This document shows positions 36,858-44,678 of a stretch of DNA of 64,000 nucleotides, piece by piece. The notes below the pieces were generated by a model. That model was not told where the DNA came from, searched no databases, and saw nothing but the letters and a program-made list of their open reading frames with translations. The DNA is from Oscillatoriaceae cyanobacterium Prado104 (GTDB taxonomy: Bacteria; Cyanobacteriota; Cyanobacteriia; Cyanobacteriales; Microcoleaceae). A program made the translations under genes and the position numbers. The DNA is taken from positions 1 to 64,000 of the forward strand of contig JALOON010000003.1 in assembly GCA_025454405.1 (NCBI GenBank), in the 5' to 3' direction. The stretch's first letter is position 1; each line of letters opens with the position of its first letter.

Positions 36858-37463
36858 TTACAGGGGAATGAGTTCGGGGAAATTGAGCAAGACTTGCTCG
36901 TTTGTAAGTTCGTCTCCCAATTGTGCGGGAGAAAAATGCACTTGAATGGCGCGGAGCCTTTGTTGGTAGTGTAAATTAATGAGTGCTTTCAAACCGACTT
37001 TTAAGGCGCTGATGTTTGCTAAATCGGTTTCGAGTGCGGGAACTTCGCCTTCAAAAGCAACTGCCACCATCACGATTACATTTCTAGTTACAGGCAAGGA
37101 TAGCGGGGAATTTCGATCGTAAATTCCCGTGCTGTTTTGGGGCTCGCCGAGATAGCGCTCGGCCGAATCGGTAAACAGTTCCTCTACATAATCACCTGCT
37201 TGGCCTTCATCCCAAAACACATCGCCTTCGTTGGCTGCGGCTTGCCAGTAATTGTCGTATTGCAACAAGTGATTGCAAACTTCTACCAGACCTTCTCCTA
37301 AAACTTCTATATCGCCATCAGCGTCGATCGCGCTTCTGGCAGTGCGGTTGAGAACTCCCAACAGCGGTGCTACTTCTTCGCCGGCTAGGTGGACGAACAA
37401 GCGGCAAACTACAAATCTAGTTTTACCTGTAAATTGACTGAATCGATCGCGCCAAGAATTCAT
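36858..37463 (-). CDS. DUF1517-like protein
   Basis: 201 residues from ATG 37463 (a TTG at 37472 adds three). No signal peptide or membrane helix. The C-terminal half (NVIVMVAVAFEGEVPALETD ... AIQVHFSPAQLGDELTNEQV and the ending NFPELIPL) follows the DUF1517 pattern of a hydrophobic strand, a dLxxAL helix and a final pair of strands. The usual N-terminal membrane part of DUF1517 proteins is missing. Function unknown. Confidence 0.6.
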   Translation of the reverse strand: MNSWRDRFSQFTGKTRFVVCRLFVHLAGEEVAPLLGVLNRTARSAIDADGDIEVLGEGLVEVCNHLLQYDNYWQAAANEGDVFWDEGQAGDYVEELFTDSAERYLGEPQNSTGIYDRNSPLSLPVTRNVIVMVAVAFEGEVPALETDLANISALKVGLKALINLHYQQRLRAIQVHFSPAQLGDELTNEQVLLNFPELIPL

Positions 37464-37548
37464 GATCGGCAACTATATTCTCTGGGCTTATATTTTATAC
37501 TGTAGCAGGATAGCGGAACGGTTGCCTTCTGCCGATCGGGCGATTAGA

Positions 37549-37740
37549 GAAACCGGGTTTTTGAGAAAAATACTCGATCGCAGCCTGCCGATTTGCAAAA
37601 CTGGGTTTCTAGGTGGCGCGCCGATACCAAAGAAACCGGGTTTTTTAGGCAAATACTCGATCGCAGCTTGCCCAATTTGAAAAACCCGGTTTCTGGGTGG
37701 CACGCCGATACCAAAGAAACCGGGTTTTTACCCGAATTTG
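37549..37740. repeat. 83-84 bp tandem repeat with AAACCCGGTTTC palindromes
   Basis: GAAACCGGGTTTTT begins at 37549, 37632 and 37716. Between them ATACTCGATCGCAGC and GGTTTCTxGGTGGC recur in the same order. The GAAACCGGGTTTTT core also appears near 47068. Confidence 0.85.
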
Positions 37741-37866
37741 GGGTCATCGCAAAGGATGTTCGCAAAAACCGGATTTCTGAGCTCGACGCACAACTCCTAA
37801 TTTTTGAGGTTTGCAGCCGCACTCGATCGCGCAACCGCAAACCTCACCAACAGAAATTTGATTTAA

Positions 37867-38409
37867 TTATTTTGCGATCGCAGATCCTGCATTCCATTCG
37901 CCAACTTCAACAGCGGGCAAATCGAGTTCGCCGCCGGGGGCTTCCGGGTGTTCCCGGACAACTGCGACGGTTTCTGCTGCCTCAGCTACAGGCGCGTCCT
38001 TTTCGACTGCTGGGATTGCAGCCAATTCGCTCGCGACGGGAACTTCGGCAGATTCAGCAACGGCTGCACCTGCTGTCGGCTCAACTGTTTCTTCAAAAAC
38101 TTCAAAATTATCGCTCATTGCATCGCAAGCAGCTTTAGCTTTCTTGCCCGCGCGATAGCTCATGTACGCAGCGCCACCACCCAAAGCAGCGGCCAAACCC
38201 AGGAAACCGAGGGCTGCTACTTTGTATGATTTCCAAGGATTCATTTGGTCCGAGCCGCCGGAACCGACTACAGTTGTGCCGGAACCGGATTGAGCTGCTT
38301 TAGACTTGCCGAAGGAGCAGGTGTAAGCAGATGCGGGGTCAGCAAATGCGATGCCGCCGGAGAGTGCGACTGCCGCAACGATGCCAGCTAACACTTGAAA
38401 CTTTTTCAT
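37867..38409 (-). CDS. Secreted or membrane protein, unrecognised
   Basis: 180 residues from ATG 38409 (MKKFQVLAGIVAAVALSGG), which is a signal peptide ending ADPASAY. A second hydrophobic segment (about 63-82, VAALGFLGLAAALGGGAAYM) may anchor it. The C-terminal 90 residues are acidic and Ala/Val/Pro/Glu-rich. It may be exported and anchored with an extended acidic tail on one side. Function unknown. Confidence 0.6.
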   Translation of the reverse strand: MKKFQVLAGIVAAVALSGGIAFADPASAYTCSFGKSKAAQSGSGTTVVGSGGSDQMNPWKSYKVAALGFLGLAAALGGGAAYMSYRAGKKAKAACDAMSDNFEVFEETVEPTAGAAVAESAEVPVASELAAIPAVEKDAPVAEAAETVAVVREHPEAPGGELDLPAVEVGEWNAGSAIAK

Positions 38410-38775
38410 TGTGTCCGGAGCGGTAAAGGACAATTAACAACACAATTTAACAGTTCCTTCTAAATCCATCAACTCGGCAGGCACCGCCAGCCGCCGTTCG
38501 ATCGCCTGCCCGATCGCGACTAAAATCGATACTACCGGGCGATCGACTTTTAAAACTTCGCCGCTCAAAATTTCGCCTCCGGTGTTTGCAAGCTTTCGGA
38601 CAAACTATCCCCTATCGCTTGCTCTCGCGCGGGCCCAGCAGTCCGACGGGCAAAAATTAGCAAATTCTATGTAGTACCTCGGAAATTTTAATTTTGGGGT
38701 GGCAAACAGTTGGTAGCGCAACAATTTTAAGGCTAGTCTGGAAAAGACTTAATTACTGAAAAAACAATTATTTTT
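38410..38775. other. Intergenic region with a possible gene remnant
   Basis: On the minus strand, 38568-38434 reads LSGEVLKVDRPVVSILVAIG ... RLAVPAELMDL from a TTG to a stop, which looks like protein sequence. The frame stays open upstream to a TAG near 38604. There is no good start, so it may be a fragment. No other gene seen. Confidence 0.35.
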
Positions 38776-39885
38776 ATGGCTGACAGCGGGAATCAAAGCA
38801 TTGAGCGATCGCCGAAGCGGTTGTTAGTTACCGGAGGAGCTGGATTTATCGGCTCTAATTTTGTACATCACTGGTGCAGCAGCTATCCTGGCGATCGAGT
38901 GGTGGTACTCGACGCTTTAACCTATGCCGGCAACAGGCAAACTCTGGCAAGTTGGGAAGGCAAAGATAATTTTCGGTTCGTGCAGGGGGATATCTGCGAT
39001 CGAGCTTCGATCGACAAGTTGCTGCAAGAAGAAAACATCAACACCGTCGCCCATTTCGCCGCCGAATCCCACGTTGACAGGTCAATTTTAGGGCCGGGTG
39101 CCTTCGTCCAAACCAACGTTGTCGGAACTTTCACCTTATTAGAAGCCTTCCGCAAACATTGGGAAACAGTTAGCGAATCATCTCTCAAATCGCAAATGCG
39201 TTTTCTCCATGTTTCTACTGATGAAGTTTACGGCAGTCTCGGCCCGGAAGATCCGGCATTTACTGAAACAACTGCCTACGCACCGAACAGCCCTTATTCC
39301 GCTTCCAAGGCCGGGAGCGATCACCTCGCTCGCGCTTATTTTCACACCTACGGCGTCCCGACAATTATTACCAATTGCTCTAACAATTACGGTCCCTATC
39401 ACTTCCCAGAAAAGCTGATTCCGTTAATGTGCATCAATATGTTATTGGGCAAGCCGCTGCCGGTTTACGGTGACGGTCAAAACGTCCGAGATTGGCTGTT
39501 TGTTCTCGATCACTGCCGCGCATTAGATACAGTTATCCATCGCGGTCAACCCGGCGAAACTTACAATGTCGGTGGCAATAACGAGGTGAAAAATATCGAT
39601 CTAGTCAAGATGCTTTGCCAGCTTATGGATGAATTGGCACCCGATTTGCCCGTGCGTCCCTGCGAGAAATTGATAACTTTCGTGAAAGACCGACCGGGAC
39701 ACGATCGGCGCTATGCAATTGATGCCACTAAGATTAAAACCGAGTTGGGTTGGACTCCTTCGGTAACAGTTGAAGAGGGTTTGCGGAAAACAGTGGAATG
39801 GTATTTAGCCAATCGAGAATGGTGGGAACCTCTGCTTTCGGAAGAATATCAAACTTATTACCGAAAAGTTTACGCTCATCAATAA
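38776..39885 (+). CDS. rfbB: dTDP-glucose 4,6-dehydratase
   Basis: 369 residues. Nucleotide loop [19 protein letters not shown], catalytic [11 protein letters not shown]. It makes dTDP-4-keto-6-deoxyglucose, the entry to dTDP-rhamnose and related sugars. It sits alone, followed by the cyanoexosortase genes 225 bases on. Confidence 0.95.
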   Translation: MADSGNQSIERSPKRLLVTGGAGFIGSNFVHHWCSSYPGDRVVVLDALTYAGNRQTLASWEGKDNFRFVQGDICDRASIDKLLQEENINTVAHFAAESHVDRSILGPGAFVQTNVVGTFTLLEAFRKHWETVSESSLKSQMRFLHVSTDEVYGSLGPEDPAFTETTAYAPNSPYSASKAGSDHLARAYFHTYGVPTIITNCSNNYGPYHFPEKLIPLMCINMLLGKPLPVYGDGQNVRDWLFVLDHCRALDTVIHRGQPGETYNVGGNNEVKNIDLVKMLCQLMDELAPDLPVRPCEKLITFVKDRPGHDRRYAIDATKIKTELGWTPSVTVEEGLRKTVEWYLANREWWEPLLSEEYQTYYRKVYAHQ

Positions 39886-39941
39886 CAATTGACAGTTGAT
39901 AGCCGAGGACGCAGTTTTTCGGAGCGGGATTTAAGGTGTAA

Positions 39942-39958
39942 GGTGCGCATTGCGCACC
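39942..39958. repeat. Dispersed palindrome GGTGCGC-N3-GCGCACC, copy 4
   Basis: GGTGCGCATTGCGCACC, identical to the copy at 15567, between rfbB and the cyanoexosortase gene. Confidence 0.8.
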
Positions 39959-40110
39959 TTACAAAGAAACCAGGTTTTTCATCATTTTAAAGTCTGCGAT
40001 CGAATATTTTGTTAAAAAATCTAGTTGCTGCGTCCAAAGGTATGATAATTTCAAAAGAGTGACGAGCCGCATCATTGGGTAGTCTTCTACTGGTGAAGGA
40101 GAAATAAAAA

Positions 40111-40962
40111 ATGACGGAAATTAACTGGCTCAAACAGTTACAGGAACCTAAATACTGGCTGCTAGGGATAGCAGCAGGTTCGATCGCCCTGCACCTGACT
40201 CTAATTTCTCGAACAGAAAATACTGACCTATTCGGCACGATGTTGCTGTTTTGGGGAGTCGTAGCATTTCTAATTTGGGAAAGGTACGAATCTCTCAATT
40301 TAGAAAGCGGAATTGTCGGCAGTTGTTTGGGGGCGATATTAATTGCTTTTACACTGCTCAAAAGTTCGTCCATATCGGGCTACGATTTTTTTCTGAGACT
40401 TTCGCCTTTGTTATTTGGACTCAGTTTGGCTTTGCTGGCTTCGGGAACGAAAGGAGTGAAACAATACTGGCAGGAATTGCTGATTCTTGCCTATACAGCA
40501 ATCCCTCCAGGCGCGATCGGCGTATTTGTTGATGTAGCCAAATTAACGGCTAAATTTTCGGCTTTTCTGCTGCACTATTTAGGCTTTGAAGTGGTTCGCC
40601 AAGGAGTTTATTTGATGCTTCCCAAGGGAACTGTGGAAGTATATCACGGCTGTTCTGGTGTTAATGCTATTCTGCAATTATTAGGTCTAGCTGTGGTATT
40701 TTTGTTAATGTTCCCTACAACTTTGGGGCAGAAAATTATCGTGCCGATCGTAGCAGTAATTATTGCGTTTGTAGTGAATGCAGCGCGAGTGGGCTTAATG
40801 GCAGTGCTGGTATCGCTATCACAACCGGAAGCATTTAAATACTGGCACGAAGGCAACGGTTCCGTCATCTTTTCGATGATTTCAGTATTGATTTTTGGGG
40901 TATTCTGTTGGTTTGCCATCTTGAAAAACGAACCGCAAAATAAGGAAAAACAGAATTGCTAA
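40111..40962 (+). CDS. crtA: Cyanoexosortase A
   Basis: 283 residues, eight or so membrane helices. The exosortase triad is visible: Cys in YHGCSGVNAI, Arg in NAARVGLMA and His in YWHEGNGS. Exosortases are membrane transpeptidases that process proteins bearing a PEP-CTERM-like sorting signal, tied to exopolysaccharide systems. The next two genes belong to the cyanoexosortase A group. I see no PEP-CTERM substrate in the window. Confidence 0.9.
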   Translation: MTEINWLKQLQEPKYWLLGIAAGSIALHLTLISRTENTDLFGTMLLFWGVVAFLIWERYESLNLESGIVGSCLGAILIAFTLLKSSSISGYDFFLRLSPLLFGLSLALLASGTKGVKQYWQELLILAYTAIPPGAIGVFVDVAKLTAKFSAFLLHYLGFEVVRQGVYLMLPKGTVEVYHGCSGVNAILQLLGLAVVFLLMFPTTLGQKIIVPIVAVIIAFVVNAARVGLMAVLVSLSQPEAFKYWHEGNGSVIFSMISVLIFGVFCWFAILKNEPQNKEKQNC

Positions 40963-41077
40963 AACGAAGGAAGAAGGAAGAGGGAAGAAGGAAGAGGGAA
41001 GAAGGAAGAAGGAAGAAAAAAGAAAGGAGCAGGAAGAATCGATCGTCGATGTACGTTTAATTAGGTGGACTTACTGA

Positions 41078-41740
41078 ATGGCTGTTACTTATTGGAAACC
41101 AGTTAGAATTTCACTGTTAGCGGTTACGTTAGGAGGGGTTTTGTTGGTAACGGGTAAGTCGATTTTTTACCCAAATTCCGGAAACCGCTCCGCAGCAGAG
41201 TATAATTTTCCTGAGTCGGTTCCTCTTGCTCAGTGGCAAATGGTGGATAGCCTGCCCCTGCAAATCGCCGAGACTTCTCAGGTGAAAGTAGGCAGAAAGT
41301 ATCGATACCAAAAAAATAGCCTTGCTCTGGAAGTAGAAATCCGCTACGTGCTGGGAACTAACGGAGATGTTGAAAGTATGATGAAAGGACATACTATTCT
41401 CAAGTCATCTCCTGGTAAACTAGCTGTAGCAAATATTCCAGGGGTGGGCTATCACGGTATTTTGCAGCAGCAAAACCGACTTTATTTGAGTTCTTGCATC
41501 AATCCGCGCGGCGGTGCCACTGTCGATGCCGAACAGTTTAGATACAATCGGAATACTCAAGATTTGCGATTCGATCGACTTGTATTTTGGCTGTTGGGAA
41601 AGGGAAATATTCAAGACCAGCGGTGTTTGTGGGTTCAAATGTCCGTTCCTTTGGATAAAACCACTCCCCAAGATGCTACTAAAATTTTAGAGACTGCTTG
41701 GGTTTCTTGGCATCAGTGGTGGCAACCGCGATTTCCCTAA
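41078..41740 (+). CDS. Cyanoexosortase A system-associated protein
   Basis: 220 residues. One N-terminal membrane helix (about 9-28), then an EpsI-like extracytoplasmic domain (FPESVPLAQWQMVDSLPLQI). Proteins of this type follow cyanoexosortase genes and are thought to aid the polysaccharide/sorting system. A 60-base purine tract (GGAAGAAGGAAGAG, 40973-41035) separates it from the exosortase gene. Confidence 0.85.
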   Translation: MAVTYWKPVRISLLAVTLGGVLLVTGKSIFYPNSGNRSAAEYNFPESVPLAQWQMVDSLPLQIAETSQVKVGRKYRYQKNSLALEVEIRYVLGTNGDVESMMKGHTILKSSPGKLAVANIPGVGYHGILQQQNRLYLSSCINPRGGATVDAEQFRYNRNTQDLRFDRLVFWLLGKGNIQDQRCLWVQMSVPLDKTTPQDATKILETAWVSWHQWWQPRFP

Positions 41741-41811
41741 ATCTCGATCGAAGTTGAATTTTTGCTAACAGTAACTGCCATTGTCAATAACTGAAAATTT
41801 CCCAATGTTTG

Positions 41812-42489
41812 ATGAATGATATGCAAAGCGAACAAGGTTTTTCTATATACAGACTGCGCTGGATCGGCTACGGTTTGTTAGTTCTGTCATTGATAGATAC
41901 GATCTCAATTCTGCTGCCCCCTCAGTTTCTCAATCCCGTCTGGGAATTGCAGACAATCGGGGCAATTGTGGAACGGGTGCCGGTGCCGCTGTTGGGATTG
42001 GCGCTGATTTTTTTTGGTGAAGAGTACGAACGCCGGGGATTAGAAGAGCTTTTTTTAAAGTTTTTATCTTGGATTTGCTTGCTGCTGGCGCTGTTGTTTC
42101 TGTTGATGCTACCCCTGGGAATTGTTAATACTATTCGGGTCAATAATGATAACAACAAGCAAATCACCGATCGGGCAAACCAACAATTAGCTCAATTGCA
42201 GCAAGTTGAAGAACGCCTGAACAAGGGAACGCCGGAAGATTTAAAAAATTTGGGAGGGGAACTCGCTCGTTTGGGAGTTCAAACCAACACCCAAGACCCA
42301 CAGGAATTGAAAACTCAAATTCTTTCAAGAATCACTCCGGCAAAGGAAAGTTTGCAGAAGCAAAGTCAAGCAGTGCAGTCAAATCAGCGTTTGGCGCTGT
42401 TGAAAAATTCAGTGAAGTGGCTGTTGGGCGCGCTGATTTCTAGTGTTTTGTTTTTTACAATCTGGCGCGGTACTGATTGGGCGCGCTAG
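41812..42489 (+). CDS. HpsJ-like protein, cyanoexosortase A-associated
   Basis: 225 residues from ATG 41812. Three membrane helices in the first 110 residues, a central coiled coil (QQLAQLQQVEERLNKGTPED), and a C-terminal helix (about 200-218). Matches HpsJ of hormogonium polysaccharide systems. It completes the three-gene cyanoexosortase A set. Confidence 0.82.
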   Translation: MNDMQSEQGFSIYRLRWIGYGLLVLSLIDTISILLPPQFLNPVWELQTIGAIVERVPVPLLGLALIFFGEEYERRGLEELFLKFLSWICLLLALLFLLMLPLGIVNTIRVNNDNNKQITDRANQQLAQLQQVEERLNKGTPEDLKNLGGELARLGVQTNTQDPQELKTQILSRITPAKESLQKQSQAVQSNQRLALLKNSVKWLLGALISSVLFFTIWRGTDWAR

Positions 42490-42979
42490 CAGTTTAATAG
42501 CAATTTAGCAATCGGGAGTTGCACATTTAAATGTGCACTCCCGATTATTTTAAGCAACCGGGTTGCTGAATTCAGATTCAATTTTGATAGGTAGTGCAGG
42601 CGAGGCTGATTTTTTGTTGGGCTAGCCAAGTGGGAAAAGCGCGATCGCTCACAATTTCGCTGGCTTCAAAAACTAAATTAACTGTCATTATTTTACCATT
42701 AACCATTGATAACAATTGCCCAAATCCGTAGGGGCGGGTTCGCCAACCGATCTGAGGCAACAAACAGGTTAAATAAACCCGCCCCAACCTCACGAACCCC
42801 CCCCAATTGACTGCCGGTGCAAGGTGCAAGATGTTAATTTCAACCAACTTTCGCTCGCTCGACAGGGATTTGAATCCCCGGCAGATTTGGATGCAAACCG
42901 ATCGATTCGATCGCCCCCGACCTTGTACGAATCCTCTCGCCGCGCTAAACTGCAGCAAAGCGAGAAAACTATTTAACTC
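42490..42979. other. Intergenic region with a GGGGCGGGTT inverted repeat
   Basis: GGGGCGGGTT (42732-42741) is matched by AAACCCGCCCC (42775-42785). A region of GATTTGAATCCCC at 42864-42876 resembles a tRNA T-arm but cannot be folded into one. A gene fragment (42578-42688) is listed separately. Confidence 0.5.
42578..42688 (-). pseudogene. N-terminal fragment of a TIGR03032-like gene
   Basis: 36 codons: MTVNLVFEASEIVSDRAF, then PTWLAQQKISLACTTYQN and stop. The last part follows the start of TIGR03032 proteins, in which a W-LA-xx-ISLAxTTYQ stretch is conserved. The rest of the gene is gone. Confidence 0.45.
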
Positions 42980-43408
42980 ATGTCGCAGCTAGATTTAGCA
43001 AATATTAAAACTCGGTTAATTGGATGCAGCGCGGTGATGACTGTCGGACAAATTATTTCTAATGTCCTCACCTCGACTGCTGCGGCGGGAATTCCGGGAG
43101 GCGCGATCGCACTTCCAGCAGTTTCTATTTTAGCTTCTATTGCTACTGGTGTAGCTGGAAATATGGCGGCTAGCGACCTTGCCAACCGAATGTCCGATCG
43201 ACTGTCAAAAAATCACAATATTCTGGGAAATCAGGATTTAACTAAGGCGGCTGGCGAGGCGATCGGCTATCTTTTGAGAGAGGTTGCGAAGTCGGATGAA
43301 TTAATTGCGATCGCCGAACGCAATAATTTGCTTTATCCCGAACCTGCACCAAATTGCTTTGACAGAACTCAAAGATTTGGGGCTGCAAAATCGGGAAATT
43401 CTGGATAA
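42980..43408 (+). CDS. N-terminal part of a split STAND gene (glycine-rich hydrophobic domain)
   Basis: 142 residues as read, the last about 18 out of frame. Real sequence ends near NNLLYPEPAP (43350). The first half holds a small-residue-rich hydrophobic stretch (TSTAAAGIPGGAIALPAVSI, SIATGVAGNM) resembling a glycine-zipper or membrane-inserting effector. Removing one A from AAA at 43351-43353 joins it in frame to the ATPase gene (PEPAP-IALTELKDLG), giving a single 42980-44678 reading frame of about 565 residues. So this is one gene broken by a one-base insertion, or a natural frameshift site. Confidence 0.7.
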   Translation: MSQLDLANIKTRLIGCSAVMTVGQIISNVLTSTAAAGIPGGAIALPAVSILASIATGVAGNMAASDLANRMSDRLSKNHNILGNQDLTKAAGEAIGYLLREVAKSDELIAIAERNNLLYPEPAPNCFDRTQRFGAAKSGNSG

Positions 43409-44678
43409 ATTGGAGGCGGTGGCTACCGGGCAGCAGGTTTGTCAAGTAATGGCGAAATTGGAATCGATCGAAATTAGCATCGACGACAAATTAGCGCAGG
43501 TTCGGGAATTGCTGCAAGGATTTATCGATGCTTCCGCGCCCAGATTGCCGATTTCCCTCACATCCGAGACGATTATTCAAGACAGAATTAAAGACTTTAC
43601 CGGTCGCTTGTTTGTGTTTGAAGCAATAGCAGAATTTTTGCGGAAAAATACCAAAGGCTATTTTGTTTTAGAAGCGGAACCGGGAGTTGGGAAAAGCGCG
43701 ATTATGGCAAAATGCGCGGAGATTTTTCAGCGGCGCTGCGTTACCCATTTTAACTCGCGATCGGACGGAATTATCGATGCCAAAACTTTTTTGGAAAATG
43801 CCTGCACTCAGTTAATTCAAGGCTTTAAATTAAATTACCCGCAACTGCCGGAAAATGCGCTCGAAAACGGCAACTTCCTCGGGCGCTTGCTGGGGGAAGC
43901 CAGCGCTAAAGTGAGGGGTAAAAAGCTGATTTTTGTGGTGGATGCCCTCGATGAAATCGATTTGAGCTTGCAACGCAGCGGCAGCAATGTTTTGTATTTG
44001 CCGGAAGTTTTGCCGGATAACGTTTATTTTATTGTGTCCAAACGGCCGGAATTTCTGCCAATGCCGGCAGCCAACCGCACAATTTTTGATTTGATGCAGT
44101 ACGATGCAGAAAGTCTGGAAGATGTCAAGGCTTATCTGGCAAAACGCACCGAGAAAAGCAAGTCAATTCAGACTTGGATTAACAGTCAAAATTTGCAGCG
44201 GGAACAGTTTGTGACAGCGGTAGCCCAAAAAAGCGAAAAGAAATTTATATACCTCCGCTACGTGCTTGATGAGATCGAAAGCTGCACTTACAATGATATG
44301 AATTTAAATGATTTGCCACAGGGTTTGCAGGAATATTATCAAAAACACTGGGAACAGATGATCGGCAGGGAAGACGATCCGCTGTTAGAGTTGAAAGTTA
44401 ACATTATCTACGTGCTCTCGAAAGCTCACGAACCTGTTTCGCGCCGCTGGGTGGCAAAATCGGTTCGCGAGACGGATTTCAAAGTACAGCAGGTGCTCAA
44501 GAAATGGGAGTCTTTTTTGCGACAGCAGCAAGCAGGTGGCGAAATTCGGTACAGCATTTATCACAACAGTTTTCGCCTGTTTCTCGAACAAGATGAAACC
44601 GTGCAATCTGCAGGGGTGAATGTTGAAGAACTTAACCGCCAAAGTATTAATAACAGGCTAGATGGAGCGCCGATATGA
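43305..44678 (+). CDS. STAND (NACHT-like) ATPase
   Basis: 457 residues as drawn; the natural sequence starts near IALTELKDLG (43355). A linker coiled coil (about 20-80) precedes the P-loop domain: Walker A EAEPGVGKSAIM (about 127), Walker B LIFVVDALDEID, sensor-like YFIVSKRPEF, then a helical and winged-helix region (SRRWVAKSVRETDFKVQQVL). It lacks its own repeat sensor; the WD40 gene starts four bases before its stop (ATGA). STAND ATPases oligomerise on ligand binding to trigger an effector, and several defend against phage. Here the effector and ATPase are on one (broken) gene, the sensor on another. Confidence 0.82.
   Translation: MRSPNAIICFIPNLHQIALTELKDLGLQNREILDKLEAVATGQQVCQVMAKLESIEISIDDKLAQVRELLQGFIDASAPRLPISLTSETIIQDRIKDFTGRLFVFEAIAEFLRKNTKGYFVLEAEPGVGKSAIMAKCAEIFQRRCVTHFNSRSDGIIDAKTFLENACTQLIQGFKLNYPQLPENALENGNFLGRLLGEASAKVRGKKLIFVVDALDEIDLSLQRSGSNVLYLPEVLPDNVYFIVSKRPEFLPMPAANRTIFDLMQYDAESLEDVKAYLAKRTEKSKSIQTWINSQNLQREQFVTAVAQKSEKKFIYLRYVLDEIESCTYNDMNLNDLPQGLQEYYQKHWEQMIGREDDPLLELKVNIIYVLSKAHEPVSRRWVAKSVRETDFKVQQVLKKWESFLRQQQAGGEIRYSIYHNSFRLFLEQDETVQSAGVNVEELNRQSINNRLDGAPI

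Noticed and set aside
37544-37840. Open frames over the 83-bp repeats
   Set aside because: Repeat translation; the period of 83-84 bases also shifts frame between copies.
42830-42960. tRNA-like GGGATTTGAATCCCC sequence
   Set aside because: The T-arm does not pair in the canonical way with a seven-base loop, and no anticodon or acceptor arm can be drawn on either strand.
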